Below are positions 23,451 through 32,318 of a stretch of 64,000 nucleotides of DNA, piece by piece. A program made the position numbers and the translations under genes. The notes under the pieces are model-generated. The model was not told the DNA's origin, searched no databases, and worked only from the letters and a program-made list of their open reading frames with translations. The stretch covers positions 34,840 to 98,839 of the forward strand of contig JAIYAE010000017.1 in NCBI GenBank assembly GCA_027489175.1, in the 5' to 3' direction. Each line of letters opens with the position of its first letter. Positions within the stretch are counted from its first letter, which is position 1. The stretch is from Rhodobacter sp. (GTDB lineage: Bacteria > Pseudomonadota > Alphaproteobacteria > Rhodobacterales > Rhodobacteraceae).

Positions 23451-24650
23451 TCAGCGGCGGCGGTCCGCCCAGCAAAGCGCCCCTGCCCCGGCGATCGACA
23501 CGACCACCCCCAGCGCGGCCACAAGGCCATAGCCAGCGAGGATCGTCCCCAGCGCGAAGCAGACGGCCGCAATCACCTCTCCCGCAAGGCGTTGCAACGC
23601 CATCAGGCTGGCCCCGGCCCCGGGCCTGTCCGCCAGAAGATCCTGCAGGTAGGCGATGGGCACGGTCAGCGTGATCGCCCCGCCCACCGCCGCTGGCAGC
23701 ACCAGCACCCAGACCAGCGCCGAGCCTGCAAGCACTGGTAACAGCGCGACATGGACCGCGTAAAGCGCGGCACCGGTCAGGATCAGAAGCGTGCGGTCCA
23801 TGCCCCGCGTCAGCCGCGGCAGCGCAAGCATGAATGGCACCTCCAGCCCGGCCACCAGCCCGACATAGAGCGCCACATCCGCCACCCCGCGCCCGACATC
23901 GGCCACCAGCACCAAGGACACGATGGCAATGTAAATCGTTGCCGCCGCGTTCACCGCGCCCAAGGCCAGCACCCGCGCGGCCAGGCGGGGTTGACCCATC
24001 TCGGCCAGGGCCGCGCGGAAGCTCAGCCCGCTCGGCCGGTCCTCCCAGGCGGTGGTCCCGTCCTGCGGCCAGCGGCGGAGGACGACCAGCAGCATGCCCC
24101 CCGATAGCAAAAGCCCGGCCGGAAAGACCGCCGTCACCGCCGCGCCTTGCGCAAAGACCAGCGCCCAAAGCGGCAGCACCACCACGAAGGGCAGCGCGAA
24201 AAGCGCGCGGATCACGGCCATGATCCCGTCCCTTTCGCCTTCGGGGTGGCGGGTCGCGGCCATCCGGGCCAGCGCGAAGACCTGGCCAAAGGTGACCGAC
24301 CCCACCGGCAACAGCACCGCCGCCACAAGCGCAAAGACCCATGGCCCCGGCACGACGGTCATCAGCCCCATCCCCAGCGCCAGCGACACGACCGCCGCCA
24401 GCGTCACCTGCCGCCGGTTTGCCGTCTGGTCCGCCCGGATGCCCCCGTAGACCGAGGCCGCGACCGACATCACCGACGAAAGCGCCAGAAGTACCGCAAA
24501 CCCCCGGTCGCCAAAGCCATAGGTATTGACGGCAAGCGTGCTGAAATAGGGGCCAAAGCTGCAGACAATCGCGCCTTGCAAGACGATCACCAGCCCTGCG
24601 GCGCGCAAGGCGGGATCGGTCAGGCACAGGCGGATGGCGGACATGGGCAC
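23451..24650 (-). CDS. MFS transporter, sugar efflux (SetA)-like
   Basis: The 399-residue polytopic protein has about twelve hydrophobic segments. The loop between segments 2 and 3 carries GGIRADQTANRRQV, as in the major facilitator superfamily. The overall pattern resembles sugar-efflux transporters. The GTG start at 24650 has GGGA six bases upstream; ATG at 24644 is the alternative. A second long frame in the same interval is an alternative-frame shadow. Substrate unknown. Confidence 0.83.
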   Translation of the reverse strand: MPMSAIRLCLTDPALRAAGLVIVLQGAIVCSFGPYFSTLAVNTYGFGDRGFAVLLALSSVMSVAASVYGGIRADQTANRRQVTLAAVVSLALGMGLMTVVPGPWVFALVAAVLLPVGSVTFGQVFALARMAATRHPEGERDGIMAVIRALFALPFVVVLPLWALVFAQGAAVTAVFPAGLLLSGGMLLVVLRRWPQDGTTAWEDRPSGLSFRAALAEMGQPRLAARVLALGAVNAAATIYIAIVSLVLVADVGRGVADVALYVGLVAGLEVPFMLALPRLTRGMDRTLLILTGAALYAVHVALLPVLAGSALVWVLVLPAAVGGAITLTVPIAYLQDLLADRPGAGASLMALQRLAGEVIAAVCFALGTILAGYGLVAALGVVVSIAGAGALCWADRRR

Positions 24651-24688
24651 TGGCTATCCCGGCCGTGCCCCGGGTGCAAGCCGACCGG

Positions 24689-26101
24689 TTACCCTGCTGG
24701 AATGACCTTGCCGGGGTTCATCCGGCCCTCCGGGTCCAGCGCGGCTTTCACCGCCCGCATCACGTCAAGGGCCACCGGATCCTTGCGCCGCGCCATCGAG
24801 GACAGCTTGGACAGCCCCACCCCATGTTCCGCCGAGAAGCTGCCGCCCATTTCGGCCACCACATCCTCGACCACTTCCATCACCCGGTCTTTCAGCGCCG
24901 GATCATCCCGCGTGGGGAAAGCGGTGAAATGCAGGTTCCCGTCGCCCAGATGCGCCACCGTCAGCGTTTTCAGCCCCGGATCAAGCGTTTCCAGCCGGGC
25001 CAGCGCTTCGGCAAGAAAGGCCTCAACCCGGTCCAAAGGCAGGCAGACGTCGGTATCCACGGCGGGGGTCAGGCCCATCGCGATCTCGGCCGCCGCTTCG
25101 CGCCATGCCCACATCGCCCGGCGCTGTTGCTCGGTCTGGGCAAGAATAGCGTCCTGGATCAGATCGTCTTCCAGCATCTCGGCCAGAATACCTTCCAGAA
25201 CGGACACCAGCGGCACCGCGCCGGTGGCGTCTGGGGTGGCTTCGGCCGCCACGGTCGTCGCAGCCTCGATCAGGATCGTGACCTCCGGGATGGTGTCGAA
25301 GGGCAGCCCCAGATCGGGCCGCGCCACGCGCAGACGGTCGCTGTAAGTGCGCGGCATGAACTCGAACGCCTCGACCCTTCCGCCCGTCGCCTCTTGCATC
25401 CGGTTCAGAAGCACCAGCGCATCGCCCAAAGACCGCGCCGCCACCGTCGCCGTCGCATGGGCGCGGGGCGCGGGCACCAGCTTCATCACTGCCGCCGTGA
25501 TGATGCCCAGCGTCCCCTCGGCCCCAATGAAAAGGTTTTTCAGATCATAGCCGGAGTTGTCCTTGTGCAACTCGCTCATCATGTCCAGCACCCTGCCATC
25601 AGGCAGAACCACCTCCAGCCCCAGGCACAAGGCGCGGGTCGAGCCATAGCGCAGCACGTTCGACCCGCCCGCATTGGTGGACAAAACCCCGCCCAGCATG
25701 GCCGAGCCGCGCGCCCCAAACCACAGGGGGAAGTAAAGCCCTTCCGCCTCCGCCGCCTCATGCAGGCGGGTCAGGATCACCCCAGCCTCAGCCACGACCA
25801 ACCGGGCGTCACGCTTCACGGCGCGGATGCGGTTCAGCCGTTCGAGGCTGACCATCAGGCCCCCGGTCGTCATCGTGCCGCCGACCAGACCGGTATTGCC
25901 GCCGATCGGCACCACCGGCACGCCATGCGCAGCGGCCAGTTTCACAACGCCTGCAACCTCGGCGGTCGAGGCTGGCCGCACCACTGCCAAAGGCGCGCCG
26001 TGATACTTGCCCATCCAGTCCCGCGCATAGCGGTCCAGGTCGCTGCCGATCAGCACATGGCTGACGCCAACCAACGCCTGAAGGTCATCCACCAGCCCCA
26101 T
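24689..26101 (-). CDS. FAD-linked oxidoreductase (GlcD / D-lactate or D-2-hydroxyglutarate dehydrogenase type)
   Basis: The 470-residue protein has a PCMH-type FAD domain: VVRPASTAEVAGVVKLA, VPIGGNTGLVGG, LGGVLSTNAGGSNVLRYGS and FIGAEGTLGIIT. The FAD-oxidase C-terminal domain has the HLGDGNLHF and EHGVGLSK histidine motifs. Enzymes of this type oxidise D-2-hydroxy acids such as D-lactate, D-2-hydroxyglutarate or glycolate. The ATG at 26101 has GAGGG five bases upstream; a longer in-frame start would run into the dispersed repeat. It is divergent from yceI. The exact substrate cannot be read. Confidence 0.87.
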   Translation of the reverse strand: MGLVDDLQALVGVSHVLIGSDLDRYARDWMGKYHGAPLAVVRPASTAEVAGVVKLAAAHGVPVVPIGGNTGLVGGTMTTGGLMVSLERLNRIRAVKRDARLVVAEAGVILTRLHEAAEAEGLYFPLWFGARGSAMLGGVLSTNAGGSNVLRYGSTRALCLGLEVVLPDGRVLDMMSELHKDNSGYDLKNLFIGAEGTLGIITAAVMKLVPAPRAHATATVAARSLGDALVLLNRMQEATGGRVEAFEFMPRTYSDRLRVARPDLGLPFDTIPEVTILIEAATTVAAEATPDATGAVPLVSVLEGILAEMLEDDLIQDAILAQTEQQRRAMWAWREAAAEIAMGLTPAVDTDVCLPLDRVEAFLAEALARLETLDPGLKTLTVAHLGDGNLHFTAFPTRDDPALKDRVMEVVEDVVAEMGGSFSAEHGVGLSKLSSMARRKDPVALDVMRAVKAALDPEGRMNPGKVIPAG

Positions 26102-26183
26102 TCCGTCCCTCGTCTTCCTTGCCCGAAGCCACCCCGGCGACCCTAGACCACCCCCGACAGAGAGGGAAAGCAAAGCCTGCGCC

Positions 26184-26217
26184 GCTTGCTCTTTTTCCAA
26201 ATACTCCCGCCGGAGGC
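26184..26217 (-). repeat. Dispersed repeat right module, inverted copy C
   Basis: GCTTGCTCTTTTTCC then AAATACTCCCGCCGGAGGC, the reverse complement of copies A, D and F. It lies in the divergent gap between the FAD oxidoreductase and yceI and has no hairpin module next to it. Confidence 0.8.
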
Positions 26218-26239
26218 ACCGTTCATCCAGCCCCTCGGC

Positions 26240-26273
26240 TTGACGAGAGACTGATACTTAGCTATATAGCTAA
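26240..26273 (+). promoter_or_regulatory. Promoter with overlapping palindromic operator for yceI
   Basis: TTGACG (26240-26245), a 17-base spacer and TATATA (26263-26268) form a near-consensus sigma-70 promoter. The perfect palindrome TTAGCTATATAGCTAA (26258-26273) covers the -10 box. TTAGC...GCTAA resembles MarR/SlyA-type operators, so a repressor bound here would block RNA polymerase. No MarR-type gene is in the window. Confidence 0.7.
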
Positions 26274-26293
26274 CAAAAGCGAAAGCCAGCCCG

Positions 26294-26935
26294 ATGTTCC
26301 GCACCCTCCTCCTCAGCAGTTTGCTGGCGTTTCCCGCCGCAGCACAGGATATGTCAGACCTCGGCACCCCGCCCGCCGGCACCTACCGGATGGACCCTGC
26401 CCATACCCGGTTGTGGTTCACGGTCGATCACCTGGGCTTTTCCCGCTACATGTCTCTCTTCACCAAGGTTGAGGCTAAGCTGCAGTTCGACCCCGCAAAC
26501 CCCGAAGGGATGCAGGTCACGGCCACGGTCGATCTTGCGTCGTTGGAAACCCACAACGACGACCCGACTTACGATTTCAACGCCATCGTTTCAGGCCCGG
26601 ACTATCTGAACGCGCCCGCGCATCCGTTGGCGACCTTCACCTCAACGAAGGTGGATCTGACGGGCGAAAACACCGCGACCGTGACCGGTGATCTGACGCT
26701 GAACGGGGTCACCAAACCCATCACCCTTGCCGCGCGTTACAACGGCGGCTGGGGCCACATGCCGCTTGACCCCGGCGGCGCGCGGGCGGGTTTTTCGCTG
26801 GAGGGCACGCTTTTGCGGTCCGACTTCGGGATTGCCAATGGCATCCCCGCCCCGGGCACGACGATGGGCGTTTCCGATGAGGTGCGCATCTTCATCGAGA
26901 CCGAGTTGATGAACCCCGACGCCCCGAAACCCTGA
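26294..26935 (+). CDS. Secreted YceI family protein
   Basis: The 213-residue protein has a signal peptide (LLLSSLLAFPAAAQ) and a lipocalin-like YceI domain: YRMDPAHTRLWFTVDHLGFS, FNAIVSGPDYLNAPAHPLATF, VTGDLTLNGVTKPITL and FGIANG. YceI proteins bind isoprenoid or amphiphilic ligands in the periplasm and are often induced by stress. The ATG lies 21 bases after the operator palindrome. Confidence 0.92.
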   Translation: MFRTLLLSSLLAFPAAAQDMSDLGTPPAGTYRMDPAHTRLWFTVDHLGFSRYMSLFTKVEAKLQFDPANPEGMQVTATVDLASLETHNDDPTYDFNAIVSGPDYLNAPAHPLATFTSTKVDLTGENTATVTGDLTLNGVTKPITLAARYNGGWGHMPLDPGGARAGFSLEGTLLRSDFGIANGIPAPGTTMGVSDEVRIFIETELMNPDAPKP

Positions 26936-26955
26936 CCGAACCGCAAGTCCGGGAC

Positions 26956-27000
26956 GCAAATCTTTTCGAAAAGATTTGCAAAATCCTTCGAAGGATTTTG
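26956..27000. terminator. Two tandem palindromes between convergent yceI and the ABC operon
   Basis: The first palindrome has arms GCAAATCTTTTC and GAAAAGATTTGC (26956-26979). The second has arms CAAAATCCTTC and GAAGGATTTTG (26979-27000). Both are perfect and carry A/T-rich stems that give T tracts in either direction, as expected for a bidirectional terminator. Confidence 0.75.
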
Positions 27001-27009
27001 GCCCCGGCC

Positions 27010-28062
27010 TCACCCCTGCAGGATGATCGCGTCCTTGCCCGACAGGCTGATTTCGACCGCGGTCCCCGGCACTGGCGGGGGCTGGTCGGCGCGGTTGAAG
27101 GTGTCCAGCACCACCGCCTCACCCGCCACCCGGGCACGCAGGCGGATGATGGAGCCCATGAAATGCACCTCTTCCACCGTGCCCGGCACCACGGTTTCAT
27201 ACCCCGGTTCCCGCCCCAGCCGCAGCGCCTCAGGCCGCAGCGCGATGTGCATCTCGCGGCCCGTCGCAAGGCCCGGCGGCAGGGTCAGCGCGGCCCCGCC
27301 CAGCCGCACGCGGCCCGAAGCTGCATCCTCAACCGTCACCGCGAAGGTGTTCAGCGTGCCGACGAAGTTGGCCACAAACCGCGTCGTTGGGCGGTTGTAG
27401 ATCTCGAACGGCGTGCCGACCTGATCGGCGATCCCGGCGTTCATCACCACGATCCGGTCGGAGATGCTCATCGCCTCTTCCTGGTCGTGGGTGACGAAGA
27501 TCGTGGTGATCCCCAGCCGCTGCTGGATCTCGCGGATCTCGTTGCGCAGGGAAACCCGCACTTTGGCGTCCAGCGCCGAAAGGGGCTCGTCCAAGAGCAA
27601 GACCCGTGGGCTGGGCGCCAGGGCCCGCGCCAAAGCCACGCGCTGATGTTGGCCGCCCGACAGCTGGAACGGATAGGCCCCGCCCTTTTCGGCCAGGCCG
27701 ATCAGTGCCAGCATTTCGGCCACGCGGGCATCACGCTCGGCCTTGCCCACGCCCTTGACCTTCAACCCGAAGGCCACGTTGTCGGCCACCGTCAGGTTCG
27801 GGAACAGCGCGTAGGCCTGGAACATCATCCCGATATTCCGCGCGTTTGCCTTCAGACCCGTCACCTCACTGCCGTCGATCATGATGCTGCCGGCGGTCGG
27901 GCGTTCAAATCCGGCCACCATCCGCAGAACCGTGGTCTTGCCGCAGCCCGACGGCCCGAGAAGCGAGATGAACTCACCCTTGGCGACCTCAAGCTCGAAA
28001 TCCTTGACCACGCGGTTCGCCCCGAAGGTCTTTTCCAGATGGGAAATCTTGAGGAAACTCAT
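27010..28062 (-). CDS. ABC transporter ATP-binding protein (polyamine/iron-type importer)
   Basis: The 350-residue ATPase has Walker A GPSGCGKTTV, Q loop FQAYALFP, signature LSGGQHQRVALARAL, Walker B VLLLDEPLSALD and the H loop VTHDQEEAM. A C-terminal TOBE-like domain (about 280-350) marks the PotA/FbpC class. It is the last gene of a four-gene operon and overlaps the preceding permease by one base. The transported compound is not readable from the sequence; polyamine, Fe(III), thiamine and phosphonate systems all use this class. Confidence 0.92.
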   Translation of the reverse strand: MSFLKISHLEKTFGANRVVKDFELEVAKGEFISLLGPSGCGKTTVLRMVAGFERPTAGSIMIDGSEVTGLKANARNIGMMFQAYALFPNLTVADNVAFGLKVKGVGKAERDARVAEMLALIGLAEKGGAYPFQLSGGQHQRVALARALAPSPRVLLLDEPLSALDAKVRVSLRNEIREIQQRLGITTIFVTHDQEEAMSISDRIVVMNAGIADQVGTPFEIYNRPTTRFVANFVGTLNTFAVTVEDAASGRVRLGGAALTLPPGLATGREMHIALRPEALRLGREPGYETVVPGTVEEVHFMGSIIRLRARVAGEAVVLDTFNRADQPPPVPGTAVEISLSGKDAIILQG

Positions 28063-28844
28063 CAGGCCTTGGCCCTTTCGTGTTTGGAGAACCGGGTGAC
28101 CAGTTGCATCAACCCCATGCAGCCCCAGGTGATGGCAAAGGCAATGACGGCCAGCGCGGGCGGCTCATAGGCCCGGTTGGCGCCCAGAAGCTGCATGTAG
28201 GGTCCGAAGGCCGGACGGTTGAGGAGAGCAGCCATCGTGAATTCGCCCAGCACGATCGCCAGCGTCAGGAACGCGCCCGACAGCACCGCCACCATGACAT
28301 TCGGCAGGATGATCCGCCCCAGAATGGTGATCCACCCCGCCCCCAGCGACTGCGCCGCCTCGGTCAGGGTGCCGACGTCGATGGTGCGCAGGCCCGTGTC
28401 CACGCTGCGGTACATGTAGGGCAGGGCCAGCGTCGTATAGCCCATCGTCAGCAGGAAATCGGTGCCCAACGCCGATCCGGTCAAGGGCAACCAGCTTGAG
28501 GTGTTGTAAAGCCGGATATAGCCGAAGACGAGGACGATGGCCGGGATCACCAAAGGCAGCAGCGTCACAAATTCGACGAAAGGCCGCGCCTGCGGCAGCT
28601 TCAGCCGCACCCAATAGGCCGTCGGCACGACAAGGAAGATGCCCATCACGATGGTCGCCCCCGCCAGCACCAGCGAATAGCTGAAGGTGGCCCAGAAGGT
28701 CGGGTCCTCGAAGACGCGGGCATAGGCGTCGAAGGAGTATTCGCCCCGCCGCATCTTCAGGCTGAACTCGGCCATCCCCACCAAGGGCAGCAGGAAGTAA
28801 AGGCAGCCGAAGATCAGCGCGAACCAGGCCAGAAAGCGGGTCAT
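28062..28844 (-). CDS. ABC transporter permease 2
   Basis: The 260-residue inner-membrane protein has six hydrophobic segments. The EAA-type loop, LTEAAQSLGAGWITILGRIILPN, contacts the ATPase. ATG at 28844 overlaps the stop of permease 1 by ATGA, indicating coupled translation. Together the two permeases form the channel of the importer. Confidence 0.9.
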   Translation of the reverse strand: MTRFLAWFALIFGCLYFLLPLVGMAEFSLKMRRGEYSFDAYARVFEDPTFWATFSYSLVLAGATIVMGIFLVVPTAYWVRLKLPQARPFVEFVTLLPLVIPAIVLVFGYIRLYNTSSWLPLTGSALGTDFLLTMGYTTLALPYMYRSVDTGLRTIDVGTLTEAAQSLGAGWITILGRIILPNVMVAVLSGAFLTLAIVLGEFTMAALLNRPAFGPYMQLLGANRAYEPPALAVIAFAITWGCMGLMQLVTRFSKHERAKA

Positions 28845-29713
28845 TTCAGCCACCTCTCCGACCGGACGCGCAAGACGATGTAGACCGTGTTGGCAACAAC
28901 AGTGATCGCGATCATCCCGAAGGCCAGCGCATAGCCCAGGTTCGGGTTGCCCAGCACATCGCCCCTGATCTGCGCAAACAGCTTGATCGGCACGATGTTC
29001 AGTTGCGGCCCGGTCAGCGCGAAGGCCGTGGCGACCGCGCCGAAGGCATTGGCGAAGAGAAGGGCGAAGGTCCCCAGGATCGACGGAAACAGGATCGGCA
29101 GCGCCACCATCCGCCAGTATTGCAGGCCGGTGGCACCCAGCACCTCGGCCGCCTCGCGCCATTCGCGCTTCAACCCGTCAAGCGCGGGGATGATGATCAG
29201 GATCATCAGCGGGATCTGGAAGAAGAGGTAAGTGATCACCAACCCCCAGAACGACAGGAGGTTGAAGCCATATGCGCGCAGGTTGATGCCCACATCGCGC
29301 AATTCCATCGTGATCAGGCCGGCGGGGCCGATTGTGGCGATGAAGGCGAAGGCCAGTGGCACGCCTGCGAAGTTGGACGCCACGCCCGAGAACGTCAGCA
29401 AGGGCGACCGCACCGCCTTTGGCAGTCCGCCAAAGACCACCGCCGCCGCCATGGCAAAGCCGATGGCACAGCCCAGGCTCGCGGAATAAAGGCTCAGCTT
29501 GATCGAGGTCCAGTAGGCCGCGCGGATGGAGTCGGTGTTGAGGTCGTAAAGGTTCTGAAGGGTAAAGCCGCCATCCACATCCTGAAACGCCCCGGTGACG
29601 ATGCGCAAGGTGGGCAGGATCAGGAACAGGAAAGCGAAGATCGCAAAGGGCAGGATGCCCAGCCATTCCACCGGCAACCTGCGCTTGCCGCGCCGGATCG
29701 GACCGTCCGCCAT
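28841..29713 (-). CDS. ABC transporter permease 1
   Basis: The 290-residue inner-membrane protein starts with a basic N-terminus, then hydrophobic segment WLGILPFAIFAFLFLILPTL. The EAA loop is REAAEVLGATGLQYWRMVALPI. It lies 105 bases downstream of the binding-protein gene, behind a strong hairpin, and is followed by permease 2 with a 4-base overlap. Confidence 0.9.
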   Translation of the reverse strand: MADGPIRRGKRRLPVEWLGILPFAIFAFLFLILPTLRIVTGAFQDVDGGFTLQNLYDLNTDSIRAAYWTSIKLSLYSASLGCAIGFAMAAAVVFGGLPKAVRSPLLTFSGVASNFAGVPLAFAFIATIGPAGLITMELRDVGINLRAYGFNLLSFWGLVITYLFFQIPLMILIIIPALDGLKREWREAAEVLGATGLQYWRMVALPILFPSILGTFALLFANAFGAVATAFALTGPQLNIVPIKLFAQIRGDVLGNPNLGYALAFGMIAITVVANTVYIVLRVRSERWLK

Positions 29714-29772
29714 GCTTCCCCCTGAAATCTGGCTCTTTGGCGATCAGCGGCTCTGTTGGCCGCCTGTAAAGT

Positions 29773-29800
29773 GCCTGCCCCGGGAAGCCCCGGGGCAGGC
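29773..29800 (-). terminator. Strong GC hairpin between binding-protein and permease genes
   Basis: GCCTGCCCCGGG-AAGC-CCCGGGGCAGGC is a perfect 12-bp stem. Its place just after the binding-protein stop is typical for hairpins that stabilise the upstream mRNA or partly stop transcription, so the binding protein is made in excess. Confidence 0.7.
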
Positions 29801-29818
29801 GTGTCGGATCAGGCCCGA

Positions 29819-30925
29819 TTATTCGGCGACGTTGGCACCGACGACCGCATCCCAGCCACCGGTGACGGCGGCCTTGTTGGCGTCCACCTCTTCCAGCGTC
29901 GGGAAATAGGCGGCCTCATAAGCCTCAGCCGGGGGCAGCGCGTCGAGAAGTTCCTGCGGGATCTTGCCAGCAGCGGCCATCGCGTTGAAGCGCGCCGGGT
30001 GGCAATAGCCCTTCAGCCAGCCAAGCTGACCCTCGTCGCTGTAGAGGTATTCCATCCACAGCTTCGCGGCATTCGGCTGCGGCGCATAGGCGCTGATCGC
30101 CTGCACATAAACGCCAGCCAGAACGCCCGACTTCGGCACGACCACTTCGACCGGCGGGTTGCCGGCAAGGGTGTCACGCGCGGCAAGGGCGTTGTAGTCC
30201 CACATGATGACGATGGGCGTGGTGCCCTGCGCCAGCGTGCCGGCCTTGCCGATGACCGGGACGAAGTTGCCCGCGTCGTTTAGCGCCTTGAAGAACTCAA
30301 GCCCGGCCTTGCCCGCAGCTTCGCCCGGGGCAGCCCCGGTCGACATGCCCGCGGCCAGAACGCCCAGGATCGCCTGGTTCGAGGCGCGCGGATCGCCTGC
30401 CAGAGCGACCATGCCCGCATATTCCGGCTTCAGCAGGTCAGCCCAGTCCTGCGGCACGTTCTCGACCAGGTCCTTGTTCACGAGGAAGGACATCACGCCA
30501 TAGTAGTCGGCATACCAATGGCCATCAGCGTCCTTCACCTCGGCCGGGATTTCGTCCCAGGTGGCGACCTTGTAGGCTTGGGTCAGACCTTCGGCCTTGG
30601 CCTGCGGGCCGAAGGCAAGGCCCACGTCCAGCACGTCCGGCGCTTGCGGGCCCTTGTTGTCCTTGTTGGCCTTCACGGCCTCAAGCTCATCAGCGGAACC
30701 CGCGTCGGGGTTCAGCTCGTTCACGGTGATTTCCGGGTACTTCGCCTTGAAGCCCGCAATGACGTCGCCATAGCCGCACCAGTCATGCGGCAGCGCGATG
30801 GTCGAGAGCATGCCTTCGGCCTTGGCAGCGGCTTCAAGCTCGGCCATCGACTGCGCGGTAGCCGCACCAGCCGAGACCATGACGGCAAGGCTGGCCGTCA
30901 GGCTTAGGATGTTTCTTTTCAGCAT
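29819..30925 (-). CDS. ABC transporter substrate-binding protein
   Basis: The 368-residue periplasmic protein has a signal peptide (LSLTASLAVMVSAGAATAQ). Segments typical of the PotD/FbpA class follow: AKYPEITVNELNPDAGSADE, FLVNKDLVENVPQDWADLLKPEY and LWMEYLYSDEGQ. It is the first gene of the importer operon with a GGGAG ribosome site. A ligand cannot be assigned; the DWCGYGD stretch after the first strand is not one I can place. Confidence 0.88.
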   Translation of the reverse strand: MLKRNILSLTASLAVMVSAGAATAQSMAELEAAAKAEGMLSTIALPHDWCGYGDVIAGFKAKYPEITVNELNPDAGSADELEAVKANKDNKGPQAPDVLDVGLAFGPQAKAEGLTQAYKVATWDEIPAEVKDADGHWYADYYGVMSFLVNKDLVENVPQDWADLLKPEYAGMVALAGDPRASNQAILGVLAAGMSTGAAPGEAAGKAGLEFFKALNDAGNFVPVIGKAGTLAQGTTPIVIMWDYNALAARDTLAGNPPVEVVVPKSGVLAGVYVQAISAYAPQPNAAKLWMEYLYSDEGQLGWLKGYCHPARFNAMAAAGKIPQELLDALPPAEAYEAAYFPTLEEVDANKAAVTGGWDAVVGANVAE

Positions 30926-31005
30926 TTCAATTCTCCCAGGTGGAACGTCAGCACAGGTCTTCGCCGACCGGCGGCTGTTGCAGCTCTGGTCAGTGCCCGC
31001 CTGAT

Positions 31006-31023
31006 GTAACAGTCAAGTAACAG
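31006..31023 (-). promoter_or_regulatory. Direct repeat GTAACAG-TCAA-GTAACAG upstream of the importer operon
   Basis: Two identical heptamers spaced 11 bases apart lie 80-100 bases before the binding-protein ATG. On the reverse strand a TTGTCA-N17-TTACTT arrangement overlaps them, so they could be an operator at the promoter. Confidence 0.35.
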
Positions 31024-31100
31024 CGCGATGAAAGTTCTGACAAGCCGCAATCGCCGCGGGCCCCTTGGGGAATGGCAGGGTCATTGCCTGAAACGGGGGG

Positions 31101-31218
31101 CCGTCCTCGGGGGCATCGAGCCCCGCTCGGACGGCGTTGCCACGGAAGAACGGGCCTTCCGGGATGTTTGGGCCAACCGGCGATGCCTCCGGCGGGAGTA
31201 TTTTTCAAAAGAGCAAAT
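31101..31218 (+). repeat. Composite intergenic repeat, copy D
   Basis: The hairpin module has outer stem CCGTCC/GGACGG and inner CGGGG...CCCCG around GCATCGAG. It is followed by the right module GCCTCCGGCGGGAGTATTTTT...AGAGCAAAT (31185-31218). It has the same order as copies A and F and lies in the 523-base gap 30926-31448, which contains no gene I can support. Confidence 0.8.
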
Positions 31219-31274
31219 GGCTGGCGTTGGGTGTGGCAACCGGCCTGCGGTCCACCTGAAGGAGGGTGCGCTGC

Positions 31275-31310
31275 GGCTTGCTCTTTTCACAACTACTCCC
31301 GCTTGGAGGC
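31275..31310 (-). repeat. Dispersed repeat right module, diverged inverted copy E
   Basis: GGCTTGCTCTTTTCACAACTACTCCC then GCTTGGAGGC. It faces copy D across about 57 bases, echoing the A/B pair upstream of selD. Confidence 0.65.
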
Positions 31311-31448
31311 TGCGACGCGGGTCAGGGGGCGGAACCGGGCCGGGCGTCTAGAATCCTGATTTTCCGCCCGGATTTGCCGAACCCTGGTGGCAGGGCTTGC
31401 CTCTGCCCCCTTTCGCCTGCCCAGACCGCATGCTAGGCGGGGCGCATC

Positions 31449-32318
31449 ATGACCTCCTCCCGCAATCCTGCTATGGGCATCTGGCTGATGGTGGCGGCTG
31501 TCGCGGCCTTTGCCGCGCAGGACGGGTTCTCCAAATACCTTGCCGGCGAATACTCCACCCAGATGATCATCATGATCCGCTACTGGGCCTTTGCCGGGTT
31601 CGTAACACTTCTGGCGCTGCGCCGCCCGGAAGGCCCGCGCGCGGCGATCCGGTCCAACCGGCTGGGCGCGCATCTGGTGCGGTCCTGCCTTCTGGTGGCC
31701 GAAATCTGTCTGATCGTCTGGGGCTACACGCTGATCGGCCTGATTGAAAGCCACGCGGTCTTTGCGATCTGCCCGCTGCTGATCGTGGCCCTCTCCGGCC
31801 CGATCCTGGGCGAGCGGATCGTCTGGCAACGCTGGGCCGCCGTCGCTGCCGGGATGCTTGGCGTGCTGGTCATCCTGCGGCCGGGACTGGGCGTCTTCAG
31901 CTGGGCCGCCCTTCTGCCGCTGATCGCCGCCTTCTTCTTCGCGCTTTATTCCGTCCTGACCCGCCTGACCACGCGAGATGAACCGACATTCCCCGCCTTC
32001 TTCTGGCCCGGCGTGATCGGGGCGATCTTGATGACCGGGATCGGCCTGCCGCATCTGGAACCGATGGACCCGCGGGACATGGGGTTCCTGGCCGTCTACT
32101 GCGCGCTCTCGATCTTCTCGCATTGGCTGTTGCTGAAGTGCTACGAACAGATCGAAGCGGCGCGCGTTCAGCCCTATGCCTATCTGCAGATCGTCTTCGT
32201 CACCATCATCGGCCTGACGATCTATGGCGAGGTGCTGGAGCTTCCCGTCGCCATCGGCACCGCAATCATCGTCGCCGCCGGCCTTTACGCCCTGTCGCTC
32301 GAGCGGAGACCCGCATGA
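31449..32318 (+). CDS. DMT (EamA) transporter, first of a tandem pair
   Basis: The 289-residue membrane protein has ten hydrophobic segments in two EamA repeats. The first begins GIWLMVAAVAAFAAQDGFSKY; ALSGPILGERIVWQRW closes the first half. It is a paralog of the next gene, sharing GIWLM, AAQDG, ESHAVF/EAHAVF and the SGPILGE motif at matching positions. The stop overlaps the next start by ATGA. Substrate unknown; the family exports amino acids and other metabolites. Confidence 0.85.
   Translation: MTSSRNPAMGIWLMVAAVAAFAAQDGFSKYLAGEYSTQMIIMIRYWAFAGFVTLLALRRPEGPRAAIRSNRLGAHLVRSCLLVAEICLIVWGYTLIGLIESHAVFAICPLLIVALSGPILGERIVWQRWAAVAAGMLGVLVILRPGLGVFSWAALLPLIAAFFFALYSVLTRLTTRDEPTFPAFFWPGVIGAILMTGIGLPHLEPMDPRDMGFLAVYCALSIFSHWLLLKCYEQIEAARVQPYAYLQIVFVTIIGLTIYGEVLELPVAIGTAIIVAAGLYALSLERRPA

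Noticed and set aside
23419..24627. 402-codon frame overlapping the MFS transporter in another frame of the same strand
   Set aside because: The MFS frame has twelve hydrophobic segments and a family motif; the other is Gly/Arg/Ala-rich without structure.
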